Positions 23,801-37,000 of a stretch of DNA of 64,000 nt are shown here, piece after piece. The position numbers and the translations under genes were made by a program. Below the pieces are notes generated by a model. It saw only the letters and a list, made by a program, of their open reading frames with translations, searched no databases and had not been told where the DNA came from. This stretch comes from Halichondria panicea (taxonomy: Eukaryota; Porifera; Demospongiae; Suberitida; Halichondriidae). Position 1 is the stretch's first letter; every line of letters starts with the position of its first letter. The stretch is taken from positions 2,882,978 to 2,946,977 of the forward strand of contig NC_087377.1 in the NCBI RefSeq assembly GCF_963675165.1, read 5' to 3'.

Positions 23801-26800
23801 CGTCTATGTCTGTGTGGGAATGGAACAGTGTGTATGGGAATGAAACAGTGCGTATGGGAATGGAACAGTGTGTATGGGAATGGAACAGTGCGTATGGGAT
23901 ATCCACTGTAGTGACAATCAGCTCGTACAGGACTATTATACAGTCAGTTCTAAGGCAATTTCTACCAGAGCGATAAATAATAGTCAAACCGACATTAAAA
24001 TACTTCACTCATAAGATATCACTGCCAAACAAATCGCCTCCCGTGAGACACCACACCCATTAAGTGAGACCACACCCATTACACAACACTCACCTGTGCA
24101 CATAGATCCATCACCAAAGTAACCGGAGTCACAAGCACAAGTGAAGCTGCCCATTGTGTTAGTACACTGAGCATTGTCGTCGTCGCAGTCATCCTGATCC
24201 TCACTACATTCGTCAATATCTGTATCATGAGGGGAGCGGGGCAATTAAAGAGCTATATATAATTATGTACAGTATTCACTTGATTAACGCGTTTATTTCA
24301 GATCAAAGTCTTTAGAGGGGGCGTTTAAACGAGGAGGGCTTTTATTGTTATGTCTACTAGTAGACATGCGTATTATTTTGTGTGAATGAGTCTTGACCGT
24401 TATTTTTATTGAATGCCGGCAACATGCAGCTACATTAACTTGGAAGGTTCAAAGGTCGTATTGCACACACATAATAATAATAATATTTAGGACCAATCTT
24501 CCAAGTTATCTTACCAGCACAGTTGCCAGAGCGACCGTCTCCACGGAAACCAACGAAACAAAGACAGTCGAAAGAGCCGGCATTGTTAATACAAGCAGCA
24601 TTGGCATCGCAATCATCGGAACCCACGGCACACTCGTCAATATCTGAGAGGGTGGGGAGGTACTGCGATGATATTTGTATAACAACAATTTACACTGTAA
24701 GTTTCCCAGAAAACTACAATTTTTACGAAAACAAGAATGTGCAAGTACAAATAAGACTCTGCATGCAAATACCTAAGCAGCTATATTATAGCACCCGACT
24801 GTTTGTTGAACACATTATTATTATAATTATGTATAATTATTAGCTTGCTAACTTTTATTTAAAAAACTTCCTTACCAACGCAAGTCCCACCGTCTCCCGT
24901 GAAACCTGAAGGGCAAGTACAAGTGAATCCCCCGATAAAGTTAGTGCACGTAGCTTCGTCAGCACAATTATCCGTGCCAAGAGCACACTCATCTTCATCT
25001 GCAGACAGAGAAACAATGCCGTTGAAGCACATCAGCAAAAAAAAACAAGAGCCATGCAACTACAGCACACGTACACGTATGTACAATAATAATAATAATG
25101 TACAAATGTGAACACTGAATATATGTAATAATGACTTCCATTCTCTGATACTGAAAGAGATGCAGCTAATTAAAGGTGAACTTTGACCTCAGGAGGTCTC
25201 AATAACTATTTGAAAGAGCTTCAAAATATCTAAAAGGTATACTGCGACTATACATGCATTTTGTTATCGTTCATGTAAAAATTAATTTGCTGCCAAAAAA
25301 ATCTCTGCCACATGCACCCACTTACCAAGACAGGTCATTCCATTACCACGGAAACCAGAGTTACAGTTGCAAAGGAACCCTCCAAAAGTGTCTATACAGA
25401 GAGCATTGTCATCGCAGTTGTCAGTGCCAAGCATACACTCGTTGTCATCTGGAGGGAGGAGGGAATGCATGAGACAAGAGATGTTAATTCATGAATCAAT
25501 CAGATACCGTATAGCGCAAAATTTTCGAGGCACTTATTATTTCGTGGAATAATACAAGCACTTCGTTGCATAATGTTCATGGAATGACTGCTTACCGAAA
25601 GCCACGCCTTTAATCTTTGCATGTTATAGCAGATAATTCTTTTTTCGTGGACTATAATATTTTCGTGTAGGATTGCTAACCCACGAAATTAGCGAACATT
25701 AAGCCTTTTAAGGCACTGGTCGGTCTACGCATATGGAGGGTGAAAAAATTATAGAGATCGCAGTTTTTGAGAGGTACAGGTACGTACATTTATTGACAAT
25801 TAAGCTATAGTATTGTAATAACAGGATTGATGCCATTACAACATTGTAATAACAGGATTGATGCCATTACAACATTGTAATAACAGGATTGATGCCATTA
25901 CAACATTGTAATAACAGGATTGATGCCATTACAACAGGAGCTAGCCAATGAAATGAGTTCCTATAATAAATTACTATACCGTATATAGCTGGTAATTTTC
26001 GTGGGGCAAAAATTAATATTTGTGGTTTTTGTGGTTGAACACTAGATCATGAATATTTTACCCACGAATGAAGCAACCTTGCCGCCTACCTTTACCTGCA
26101 GTGCAAGCAGTAGCCTCGAATCCAGGCCGATTCAAATACGGCCTGGTATCTATTGCATGTGTAATTAATCATAGGCGTGGTCCATACACGCCCACGTACT
26201 ATCTAAAATGTATATGAAGCTTTATAGCCTAGCTAGCTAGCTGTGGCCCTCTATGGTGTTGTCGAGAAGGCTTGCACACTAATCTGAAACCAAAAGAGGC
26301 TCTCATCTACCTCTATGATGGTTGGATGGTCGTGATTTATTGAACTGTACAAATGAGAGCTTCTTCTGGCTTCAGACTAGTGTGCAAGCCTTCTCGACAA
26401 CACCATAGAGGGCCACAGCTAGCTAGCAAGTCTTCTCGACAACGTAATAGAGAGCATAAGCCACAGCTTCATAGGAGACAAGTATTTGTTAAAATTAATA
26501 CGGAAAGAAACTAGTAAACAAACTAGTTTACGGTATAATTTTACAAAGGTTTACTAAAGTATAACGAGTCACCCAGATTCCACTATCACCCATGCAATAG
26601 ACACCAGGCCGTATTTTAATCGGCCTGGTCTCGAGGCTATGCAAGCAGCAACCACGAAAATATTATCCACGAAATGACTAAATATTGCCCAACCACTAAT
26701 GTTTTGCCCCCGAAAATTACCCGCTATAAATTATTATACGGTATATGTACTGCATGTACATAATTATAATATCAGCGACTCACTTTCACACACGACACCA

Positions 26801-28995
26801 TCTCCACTGAAGCCAATGTTACAGAAGCACAGGAAGGAACCCTCAGTGTTCAAACAAGCACCATTAAAAGAGCAGTTGTTCGTGCTGAGACTACACTCGT
26901 CGATATCTGAGAAAATGAACTGTTATTCACTTGTTGTCCTTTGACCTCTGAGATCAAAGTACCAATATAGGGGCCCTTGACCACAATCTACTACCGGGCC
27001 ATTAAACAGCTTGTGGCCCTCATAGCCATTAGATATTATGATCATTACCAAGAGTAATATTATGATAGAGAAGAGAGTATATCGAACGTAGGCATACTGT
27101 GTATCAGATGTATGCGGAGAGTAGCGTGACTTCTTGTATCTGTCACAAGCTTGGAATTTGCACACTTGGATTGGTCAGTGTGCAAATTCAAAATAAATAC
27201 CATGGCAATACATTGATAGGTCGACTTTGAGAGCACATGCAGCTAACCAAAATTAATACCACTCATGATTGACCTCTGACCCCGTAACTATCGAAGCTAA
27301 TTTCACCCCACCATCGTCAACGTACCGAAACAAGTCACTCCATTTCCAGTGAAGCCAGAGTTACAAGTACAGAAGAAGCCTCCCGGTGTGTTCGTGCACA
27401 AAGCATTTGGGGAACAGTTATCAAGACCCATAGCACACTCGTCTATTTCAGGACCTGTATGAGTGGGTGGGGTGTATGAATGGGAGGGGTGTATGAGTGG
27501 GTGGGATGTACGAGTGTGTGAGTGTATGAGTGGGAGGGATGTACGAGTGTGTGGGTGTATGAGTGGGTGGGAGGGGGATGCAGGGAGTGATTTTGTGTGA
27601 GATACTTGTACTTATAATTATGTATCCACTACATGTAGTTATATGCCAACTCGGGTAGTTTATTTCTCCATTGTAACACACGGCTAACTCTTGTAGCTGA
27701 TCTATATCTATACTATACAAGCTAAACTATATACACTGTACATGATGTGCAGCTTGTATCGTTCAACAATATACATGTACGTATATTTGACAATTAAATC
27801 ATGTGTATGATACACAATCTTACTGCATGATGAGAGATGACTCGTTTGCTAGCGCTAGCTAGTGTTGAAAAGTAAGCAAGCTAGCAACACTATAACTAGG
27901 TCATTAAACCAAACCTCTATTAGACAGTATAGTTAGAGTATAGTGTGACACTTACCGTCGTTATCGAGGAAGGTAAGAGAGAAAGCAGTGTTTCCCACAG
28001 CAGAAACACCTGTCACGTTCCCTGGGATCTCAAGAGGAACGGTGACCGTCGCGCCATTTTCGCGAAGGTTGTCTTCGGCAGCAGACAAAGTACCGCACAC
28101 TACGTCTCCAGCCACCAATCCAGCGCGGAATTCCCAGTGGGCCCAAATAGAAAAAGAAGCTGCATGGATGAGAAAAACAGGCAGTAAATAAAGATACTTC
28201 TATTGAAAAAACAACAACACACACTATATCATGAATGTATGTCATACGTGCAATATGTGCGTAAAAAAACAAAGACATGGTCTGATGATTTCATAAGTTC
28301 AGGAGATGTATAAAAGAACGTAAGAGGGACTTACGAAAGACACGGTGATACCAGATACCAAAGGAAATTCCGACGAAGCCACCCTCAATGACTATGCAGA
28401 CCTGGGTACTACTAGCCTCCATGACAGTGTAGGCAGCAAGTTGATAGGATATCGAAGCTGCATGTGCGTGGACGTGTAGGGATAGAGTCGTACAAATAAT
28501 TTAATAAGTGAAATATCACATGCAGTTTGCAATTAAGAAATGGTAATCATAAATCTTGATTCGGTGTCACGCAAAAAAGCCTTATTATATAATAGTGATT
28601 TCTCTGAAAGATCGCTACGTTATTTCGAAAGCTATATTTATGGTCGATAATCAATTACAAGTGCATTTTGCAGCTCTTTGAAAGGCCTATCACAATAATG
28701 TTTAAAGTAGCGATCGCTTTTTGTACATTAGCTGTCATTTCAAGTTCATTTAAACAGTATGCGTTGTCTATAATTGCACTCACCGCTATTGGAGGTTGGG
28801 AACTCGCATGTTGGTTCAGTCCCAGTCCAGAGTAAACCCGCCCCAACCAATACAGTGCATGTTCGTTGAGTGTTCCCGTTGAGGATATAGGGGGTGTTAC
28901 ACGAGTACATTGCCACGGAGCCTTCAATCATACCTTGAGAGAAAGAGACGGCACCGTTCTCTGGGTTGCTCAGACCTGGACACATCGGTACACCT

Positions 28996-29074
<79 letters not shown>

Positions 29075-31655
29075 GGATTTAAGAACAGTGTATATACATG
29101 TAGTGCTACAACTGTACAGTGTACATTGTATGCTTTATAGAAAACAGTGCTTGAAATTTGTTAATAGATTTCTAAGTGAAATCCACAATTAGTTACGATA
29201 ACCACCAACTTATTACCAGTATACGCACACAGTTACATAAGAAACACATGCACACTCGCTACTGGGCAACAGAGGCATCCAGTCAGCTACCCCTCCTAGT
29301 ACCGTACCTAGTACCGTACCTAGTAGCCCAGCTAGTACCGTACCTAGTAACCTAGCTAGTACCGTACCTAGCAATGCTAACCTCTCACATTCCATAGGTA
29401 GGCAAAAGAAGCCACCAGTTGTATCAGTAGAAGCCTGATACTAGTAAAGGAGAATGCGCACTTGAAAGTCTAGAGCTGAAATAATACCCTTCAAATATCC
29501 TTTTTAAGTATTTCTTAACACACACACACACACAACCTCTTCCCACGCACACACACATCACACAACCCCCCAGGGCCCTCCCACACACACATCACAACCC
29601 CCAGGGCCCTCCCACACACACACATCACATAACCCCCAGGGCCCTCACACACACACATCACACAACCCCCCAGGGCTCTCCCACAAACACACACATCACA
29701 CAACCCCCAGGGCCCTCCCACACACACACATCACACAACCCCCAGGGCCCTCCCACACACACACATCACACAATCCCCCAGGGCTCTCCCACACACACAC
29801 ACATCACACAACCCCCCAGGGCTCTCTCACACACACACACCCTTACCATCATCATCCAATAGAGTCAGAGTTGCAACACTCCGGCCCAAACTAATACCAG
29901 CACTGTTAGTGGTCGCCTGGATAGTCAGAGTTTGAGTTCCGTCGTCAACATTGTTGTTGGGGAAATTTAACGATCCACACATCCTATCAACGCCGGGGTC
30001 TAGCGACAAAGTCACAAGTAACTGGAAGTTGATAAGGGGCACTGTAGAGAAAAGAGGTCACAATTAGAGACACATTAATTAATAAAATATGTATACCTGT
30101 ATGTATTAGGTACTTACTGGAGGGCACAAAATAATTATATCATAATAACAATTATATATAGTGAGAAAGAAAGTGGGAGACCAGAGTGCGACATGCGTGA
30201 CTCGAAAATGGTTATGCCTACATTCAACGTTAATTGCAGAGGCAATTAAACTAATCGAGGCACGCGTGTCGTGCCTCCTCTGGTGAGGAAATAAAAATAC
30301 CGCTATACGGTATTTTTATATTATACACTTACAGTCTATAGTCAGAGCAACTTGAGAGGCCTGTGTAATGGGTACACTGTTCATGTCCAGCACCACACAG
30401 ATAGTCAAACTGTCGCCTCCCTCTGTCGCAATGTAAGTAGGGTTTTCAATGGAGACAGCTGAGAAGAGGGAGAGGAAGATGTGCAATCAATGATGTCAAT
30501 CAATGATGTCAATCAATGATGTCAATCAGAACCTGCTACTATACTAGCTGTATCTACAGTAACCAGCTAGGTGAACAATTAACATTTGTAAAAGGGAACT
30601 TAATTTCTTAATTAATTTATTTAATTGTATACGTGTCTTAATAAATTGTTAAGTGTGTGTGGATCGAGTCGTATATGAAAAAAATGATCATAGAACGTTC
30701 AATTAAAGTTGCAACGTTTCAGTTACTATACGTATGTAGCAGCTATCCTACGTAGCAACCAAGTCATGAGTAAGGCCTGCATGCCCAGGGTAAACAATTA
30801 ACAAGCTACACTGAACTCGTAGACACCAATTAACTTATAGGGGGTCTATTGAATAACAACATTGTTAACATTGCCGCATTCCCATGCCAATATTGCATGC
30901 AGGTCACAGTGGACAGTTCAGGGATTCATCTCTAGGATTAAATGTTTGGGGGACAAAATATTTGACCACACCCCCTGTTACATGCTAGTTACCAATTGCA
31001 CATCATAGACAGTACTAAATGTGGTGATGTCATTATTCTACAAAATTGGGGGGGGGGGGCAGGGATGGTTCGTCCCTGCCCCCCCACTAGATGAAACCCT
31101 GCCTGTACCAGAATAATTATAGTTGGTACTGACTGTTACCAATTATTATTACAACAGCTAGGAACATTCTAGTGAAGGCAAGCTTTTGTCATAGCTACAG
31201 TTTACTGTCTATATTATAAACGAACAAAATGGATGAATTGTAACTGCAAAGACATAATAGACATTAATTTCACATAGTGCAAAAGTAGACAGATTATTAT
31301 TATAGTAGGTCATAAGTTAATTGGAAGATTCAAAATCTTAGCAACCTTATTTTTTTTATGGATTAGTAGTTCAGGTACCTATATTTTAATATTTCCATGT
31401 AAGAAGATAAATTAATTAGGTATAATGCTTCTTACATGCAATTGACAACCTATATAAATAGCACATAATAAAATTATTACATACGTACAGTATATGTAAG
31501 CCAATAGCAAAAATTGACAATGCTCTTTTCTTGCAAAAATTATTTACGGATAAAATAATATTGAACGTCAAAATTATCTTGCACTTACTCTGTGCGCTGG
31601 CTGGTTTCCATGACCACAGGCACAAGACGCCCAATAGGAATGCAGCTGTCTTCAT
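13880..31655 (-). CDS. Large secreted mosaic protein: Calx-beta-like, Sushi and seven cbEGF domains (about 1260 aa)
   Basis: Twenty-seven exons read from 31655 down to a TAG at 13880-13882 join without a frame break into 3783 nt. Exon 1 (31589-31655) is a signal peptide, [21 protein letters not shown]. Then follow Calx-beta-like modules, a Sushi domain, another Calx-beta-like module, seven calcium-binding EGF domains, two Calx-beta-like modules, a second Sushi, and a C-terminal half of Cys-containing extracellular repeats. No TM segment or GPI tail was seen, so the product is probably secreted or matrix-bound. All introns are phase 1 except the phase-2 intron that splits the second Sushi. The last exon and the absence of further C-terminal exons are the least certain points. 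Confidence 0.8.
14008..14070 (+). repeat. (TG)n microsatellite at an exon boundary
   Basis: About 30 TG units abut the acceptor of exon 27 on the minus strand, so the polypyrimidine tract of that intron is (CA)n. Similar tracts abut exons 26 (14780-14850), 4 (28995-29071) and exon 7 of the ankyrin gene (43271-43294). Confidence 0.85.
14250..14566. mobile_element. Foldback element in intron 26
   Basis: TAGTCGGGC..GCCGCC, then GAGGTCGGGAATCAAGCCTA and CCACAGTTTTGTTCTG are repeated inverted at 14498-14566. Arms are about 70 bp with a loop of about 180 bp. Confidence 0.75.
15058..15290 (+). repeat. 66-bp minisatellite in intron 24
   Basis: About 3.5 units beginning near 15058, 15125, 15191 and 15257, each with AGAGAGGTGGTCTCTTTAGG. 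Non-coding. Confidence 0.85.
17075..17800 (+). repeat. Minisatellite of 66-76-bp units, about ten copies, in intron 22
   Basis: Units share AGCAGGCCACCCTCTATAAT, CAGCCAGGTTAATGGGCC and TCTCCATAGC. Length variants with and without ATGTGTTT alternate, so higher-order copying is likely. Confidence 0.9.
19184..19404. mobile_element. MITE, CCGTATTACTAGAATATTTT family, copy 1
   Basis: Termini CCGTATTACTAGAATATTTT and its inverse, flanked by TA. Interior has ATTCGCAAATGTTTGATGCT and TTTGACCCTTTGCGATC. Other copies: 22318-22525 and 34601-34809. The first two lie in introns of the mosaic-protein gene. Confidence 0.82.
20295..21190 (+). repeat. Repeat family R, copy 2, with a 290-bp interruption
   Basis: Begins TGCCTCGGTGCGCATGCGCA, runs to AACGCTAGCTATTGGTAG near 20610, is interrupted to about 20925, and resumes with GAGAGCTGCAAGGCTCTGCT to the CACCGAGGCATCAGCACCCG end. 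It lies in intron 16 of the mosaic-protein gene. Confidence 0.7.
21575..21797 (+). repeat. 20-bp tandem repeat, about 11 copies
   Basis: Units CACATGCATGTGCAGTGTAG are nearly identical and contiguous. Each unit contains the palindrome GCACATGCATGTGC, so the array can fold into many small hairpins. Confidence 0.93.
22318..22525. mobile_element. MITE, CCGTATTACTAGAATATTTT family, copy 2
   Basis: Same termini and interior as the copy at 19184-19404, TA-flanked, in intron 14 of the mosaic-protein gene. Confidence 0.8.
22660..22802 (+). repeat. Short tandem repeats with GGGACGCCCCTACACTAATT
   Basis: Alternating units with GACGCCCCTACACTAATT and AAAGTCATAAGAAGGGGATG repeat about five times just below exon 14. 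Non-coding. Confidence 0.75.
25807..25936 (+). repeat. 31-bp tandem repeat, four copies
   Basis: Units containing ATTGTAATAACAGGATTGAT and GCCATTACAAC, all almost identical, in the intron between EGF exons 2 and 3. Confidence 0.9.
26113..26640. mobile_element. Nested inverted repeats in an intron
   Basis: Outer ends are TAGCCTCGAATCCAGGCCG and the inverse near 26640. Inside, 26237-26436 is a separate foldback whose arms contain TGGTGTTGTCGAGAAGGCTT and GCTTGCACACTA. A GCGGGTAATTTT-type MITE is split around the whole (about 25978-26060 and 26695-26745), so these elements appear to be inserted one into another. Confidence 0.65.
27956..30458 (-). other. Exons 2-6: Calx-beta-like, Sushi, Calx-beta-like
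   Basis: Exons 30333-30458 and 29847-30041 form one module (residues about 23-129) ending in the acidic [10 protein letters not shown] typical of Calx-beta strands. Exon 28784-28993 is a Sushi/CCP domain (130-199) with [15 protein letters not shown], and WTGTEPTC. Exons 28335-28457 and 27956-28159 form the next module (200-308) ending [10 protein letters not shown]. Each module is coded by two phase-1 exons. Confidence 0.75.
29520..29845 (+). repeat. Minisatellite of about 36-bp units, eight to nine copies
   Basis: Units contain CCCCAGGGCCCTCCCACACA and CATCACACAA. It ends right at the donor of exon 3 of the mosaic-protein gene. Confidence 0.88.
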
Positions 31656-33965
31656 AACCACCTCAGAGAACACAGTGTATACGTAAATCGAGCTGGCAAA
31701 GAATTACAAAGATTTACAATTATCAGCTCAAAAACTAGCTATTTCTTTTATAGTGTTCCAGCAGGATGCATTTGTATTGTGCTACGATAGAGACGGTGTG
31801 TACGTGTGTCCATGCATTATTGAATAGTTGAGCGAACATAGCAACCATGTACCAGGCTCAGGGTACAACAATATAATTATCACACGGTTGACAAAATACC
31901 TCGAGACAGAATGAAGCTCTTAGCTATAATAGCGTGCCTGACTCTCAGAGGTACCAGCTATACAGCTACATGCCAACAACTGTCACACCGTTGCTATGTG
32001 CATGGGAACATATTATATGAGCCTAAACAATTATTACAGGACAAATAGTCCGTGTATGCATGCTATAATTTATAATAATTATTATTATGGGTTCTATTTT
32101 GATATTATACAACCTTTTCACGTGGCTTGAAATGCAAACCAAGTCAACCACTATATACATAGTTACGTCAAGGGTAACGGAAGTAGTATATAGCTGGGCA
32201 TCAGATGTATTCGGAAAGCAAGATGACCGCTTGCTTGGTAACTAAACCTTATTATTCACGGGTTGTCTACATTTTCGATCAGAGAGAGGATCTATGAAAC
32301 CAGAGGAGGTACGACATCCACTTGTCAAAGGAAACGTTTTAGACACACATTCCTTAGATCAAAGTTCGGAATGTGTGTGTGTTAAAGACACGCGGATGTG
32401 GTACCTCCTCTGCTATGAAACAGTACCCACTACAGGAATGACTTACCAACATCAATCTTGCACTTCTCCACTATAGGTACTTTATAACTTGTATACTTCC
32501 TCCCACACAAGCCAGTGTAGGTTGACCTTGTCCCTCACATGCATCTGTGTGTACGTAACCTGTATATAACCTAAGGGAAGTGATGACATGCACACACAAT
32601 GAATGACAACATAACTAAAATGTATTACAGTGCCTGGAGCTACCATTTGCCTCGAGGCAGCAACAATTATGTCGTTAGCGTGTGGGCGGTGGCACATGAG
32701 CATTTGTGACATTTACATTCTTGTGGGAGCGTGACATTCTTCACGCACTAGGGCAACTCTCAACACGGCAGCTGGCCAGTCCCTTTCTCTCCAAGGAGAG
32801 ATTTCTATAATAATTATAGTCTATACTTGTCGCTGGTATATATATAGTATGTAGAGTTATACGCTTATTAGAGCAACACAACTTCCATTGATCAGCTACA
32901 ATTCTTCGGAGTAATAATTATGTATACCACCTCTGAAATGGAATAAGCCACCCTCACCCATGAAATCACAAGGTGGCACATTATATAATAGTATACCGTA
33001 AAACCTCGATTTATAGCAACACTTTTTAATAATTACAAAGCCGGAGGTGGCTACTTTTGGAGGTTGAAAAATTATATTGAAGTCCTGGTGTCGCATATTT
33101 AGAGGGTCGCATCTAATTGGAGGAAACTGTACAGAGTCTACTTGCCTCGATTTCAGGCCGCTTAAAACACTGATTTTCCAGTGGGCTACAATCGAGGCTA
33201 TGGAGTGGCTACATTTACCTCTATTTAGAACGCGACATTAAAAAATAATTGTCGACGCAGCTGTCGCTACTTTTAGAGGTCAGAAAATTGCTGAAGCTCC
33301 TGGGTGTCGCCTTAAATCGAGGTCTTATGGCACATGCATGTTCACTCATCCCGAGTCCAACGAGTGGTGCAAGCTGTGCTGTGCTAATACCTCTCCTCTC
33401 GCCATGTTTTGCTTTCGCTAGAAAGTTTAATAGAGTGTAAGAAGAGTATAATAATTAATTAAACGTGAAATAAATGTTTGCATTTGCAATTGTTGGCAAT
33501 GAACTATTAATAGAGTATTGTGAATCACTCATAGACTATTGTATGTGATTAGTACGTGGCTTACCAGGCCCACAAGAAGAAGATAGATCTGCCAAGAGCT
33601 AGGGCTAGGGGATCAAGGATCTGCAGGGATTCTCTCACACACATACGTGGTAATCCACCTGGATTCGAGGCTACTTTATGTTACTGTCTAGCCTCGATTT
33701 CAGGCCGCTCTCAGTTGAGAAAGCCGCGAGAGGGGCTGGGATCGAGGCTAATTACTGTCTAGCCCTTGTGCGGCTACGCCTCGAGGCATAATAACATCAT
33801 TTTTATTGCTAATAAGAAACAGTGAGTGTTTATAATAATTTAAACTAGAATTTCTAATTATGGTGAACCTAAAGCTAGCCTAGCTAGTTAACTACACATG
33901 TACATGTACAGAGTTCTTCTATTGAGCATTATAATAATTATAGCAGCTATCACCAGCTCTTCAAG
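31656..33965. other. Intergenic region: possible lone exon, foldback, decayed ankyrin exon, MITE
   Basis: At 31911-31950 (+) MKLLAIIACLTLR looks like the start of a signal peptide followed by a GT donor, divergent from the mosaic gene, but no second exon was found. At 32290-32424 is a foldback with CAGAGGAGGTACGACATCC arms. At 32447-32544 is a decayed ankyrin exon. At 32994-33330 is a repeat with ends of the AAACCTCGATTTA type. Nothing else is supported. Confidence 0.5.
32447..32544 (-). pseudogene. Decayed ankyrin-repeat exon
   Basis: It has an AG acceptor and a GTAAG donor like the ankyrin exons above it, and frames resembling VRDK and VIKYL, but is 98 nt instead of 102 and has stops in each frame. 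It lies downstream of the ankyrin gene at 33966-37846 and is probably a lost repeat of that gene or a relative. Confidence 0.55.
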
Positions 33966-33996
33966 TCAGGAGGAATCTTGAACTCCTGTGTGTGTG

Positions 33997-34039
<43 letters not shown>

Positions 34040-37000
34040 GTGTGTGTGTGTGCGTGTGTGTGTGTGCGTGCGCATGGGTGTGTGTGTGTGTGTGGGTGTA
34101 TATATAAGGTAAGTATAATCATTACAGTAATACTACACGAGGATTTAACCAGGATTAAATGGGGCACAAATATGTATAATGCACAACACCATACATGTGC
34201 ACACAATTGTGTTGGAGTTGTGCCCATTGTTTGCGTTACTACCTCAAAAACGGAATGCTCATGCACTGATGATTAATACTTTGTATTGCACAATATAACA
34301 CTATCCTAGATGCAGTAAGCCTCGATTTTAGGCTGTGAGTGGGCGCAGTCAGTAATACCGTATAGCGGGTAATTTTCGTGGGGTAAATATTCGTTATTTT
34401 CGTGGGCTAGCTGGCCTCAACAAAATTTTAACGTAGGCGTGGCTTACTGGAACGTAGGAATGCAGGTAGGCAACGAGACTAAACGAAATTTTTTACTCAC
34501 GAAAACCACCGTTTCTCGAGTTGAACGAATTTTTTACCCCACGAAAATTACCCGCTATACGGTATGAGTGAAGTACAAGTGTTGGTGTACAGTACTATTA
34601 CCGTATTACTAGAATATTTTGCGAGCATCAAACATTTGCGAAATTTGCGAGGGTTGATCACAATAAAATTCGCAAAACCTAAATTATTACTAGTAAATAC
34701 ACACGATCCTTGCCAGAGAACGCAATAGTTGATCGCAAAGGGTCAAATTTTCTGCTGATTCGGCTCATTCGCAAAGGTTCTTCACCCGCAAAATATTCTA
34801 GTAATACGGTACACACATACATACCTGGTTCACTGAGGAGTGGAGGATTTATGCGAGACTTGAGAAAGTCAGCAATTTCAGGGTATCCCCACACTATTGC
34901 CAGGTCAAGAGGAGCGTCGCCACCATTACTAGTCACACCTGGACAGGTGAGGGACACAGATCTTGTACTAAATATTATATCAGACTGAGAGCATTGACAT
35001 TAGCCACCTTACGTGTACCATGCAATAATGTATTGTATTACAGTTGACATACTGTATAGCGGGCAATTTTCGGGGGACAAAATATTCCGTGGTTCAGCAA
35101 TATTGAGAGATTTCGTGGGTAATATTTTCGTGGTTGCTGCTTGCACTGCAGGTAAAGGTAGGCAAGGTCGCTTCATTCGTGGGTAAAATATTCGTGGTCA
35201 GACCTCCAACCACGAAAACCACGAATATTTTGCCCCACGAAAATTACCTGCTATACGGTAGTTAGACAGTGTATGCAAAATGTCTCAATATTGCTGAACC
35301 ACGAATATTTTGTCCCCTGAAAATTACCCGCTATACGGTTATATGGCATGATGATTATTGATGTACTGATTAGTTAGACAGTGTATGTGGTAAAATTAAA
35401 GCCAGAAACTATTTATTCGTTCTAAGGTTTCATACTGAATGTGCTTAGCAACCCACATTGAAGTAAAGAGATGTCTCTAAAGCCAGGCGAGGATATTCTA
35501 CAAGAGCTATGCATTTGCATTAGTGTCTACATAACATTATTATGTGTAGTGCATGGGTGTGGTCAAATCAGAATATCGCTACAAGAGATCAAAAGTTCAA
35601 ATATAATTATAACTGTAAAGGGGGTAATTAAATTGGCAGTGGCAGTACCCACTACAGTGGAACCTCTGTTAACAACCACCTCCTCCGAATAAAGGCCAGT
35701 TGCTATATAACGGCCAGGCACCCAGGTCCAAAATGAACAGTTTGTGTTTATACAAAACAACATCTCAACAAAGGCCACCTCTGTATAAAGGCCAAAACAT
35801 TGTTCCCCAAAGGTGTCTGTTATAGAGGGGTTCCACGTACATGTACTGTACAAGCATGACTCACCAACGTTACACTTGCCCTCCTCCACCAGCCACTCAA
35901 CAGCCTCTTTGAATCCATACGTACATGCCATGTGCAGTGGTGTTCGTCCGTCCCTGTCCCTCACATCTGTGTGTGATAATACACCTCACAGTGAAGTGAT
36001 GACATGAACACACTAGCTACACACACACACTGACAACATAAGCCCCGCTTATACAAAACACCTAATCCGGGTGAATCCTCCGGGTCAAATTTTTCCAGTA
36101 GTGATGCATGCAGGGCATAGTAAAACAACTACTAATAGCTAATTTAATACTGGCACAGACTCGTGATTGTAAATCGCAGTCCTTGTCTAAGTCAGTACTC
36201 TTTGCTTAGCATTTGTGCAAACATTGGCTGATACAGGGAACACCCATGCACTAACATGTGGTCTATTTGATGGAGAAGCCAGTTCGATTGCGTATAATTA
36301 TAGTCACTCACCTACATCACATTTTCCCTCTTCAACTAGGTATTTGATAACTTCCACAGTTCCCTCCATGCAAGCCAAGTGCAGCGGTGTTTTGTTGTCA
36401 TTGTCCATCACATCTGTGTGTTGATACAGTGAAACCTCTGTTAACAACCACCTCCGAATAAAGGCCAGCTAAATTATAACGGCCAGGCATTCCCCAAATG
36501 AACAGTTTGTGTACAAAACCACCTCTCAACAAAGGCCACCTCTGTATAAAGGCCAAAACATTGTTCCCCAAAGGAATATTAAATTCAAGTGAGATATGTT
36601 ATTACAGATTCAGAATAATTATTGTGACATTGTTTTTGGTGTGGGATTTCAAACGCTATACACGGCTTAATTACATACATCAAGTGTACAACTGTTTGCA
36701 TTGTCATGCTCGTCCATTATCCGTATACAGTTATTGACAATTGGGGTTCATTGTGAACCCACTCACCAACATCCATTTTGAGTACTTCCATTAGGTACTT
36801 GACAACTTCTGCATTTCCCTCCAAACAAGCTGGGTGCATAGGTGTCTGGTTGTTCATGTCCCTCACATCTGTGTAGGTGATACCTCATGACATGCAAACA
36901 CAAGATCATCACAATAATTAGTTCTAAAAATTTGGGCTCAATCCTTTAGCTACGCTACGCTACTGACACACACACACACACTTACCAGTACGACATTTTA

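Larger units (their letters stand above)
23684..27454 (-). other. Exons 7-13: seven calcium-binding EGF domains
   Basis: One domain per exon: 27326-27454, 26784-26906, 25326-25448, 24876-24998, 24515-24643, 24094-24219 and 23684-23809 (residues about 309-601). Each begins with a calcium-binding signature (E-I-D-E-C, D-I-D-E-C, D-D-N-E-C, D-E-D-E-C, then D-I-D-E-C three times), has six cysteines and a C-x-N-T/N-x-G-x-F hydroxylation-type motif. All exons are phase 1-1, 123-129 nt, a classic exon-shuffling unit. Confidence 0.9.
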
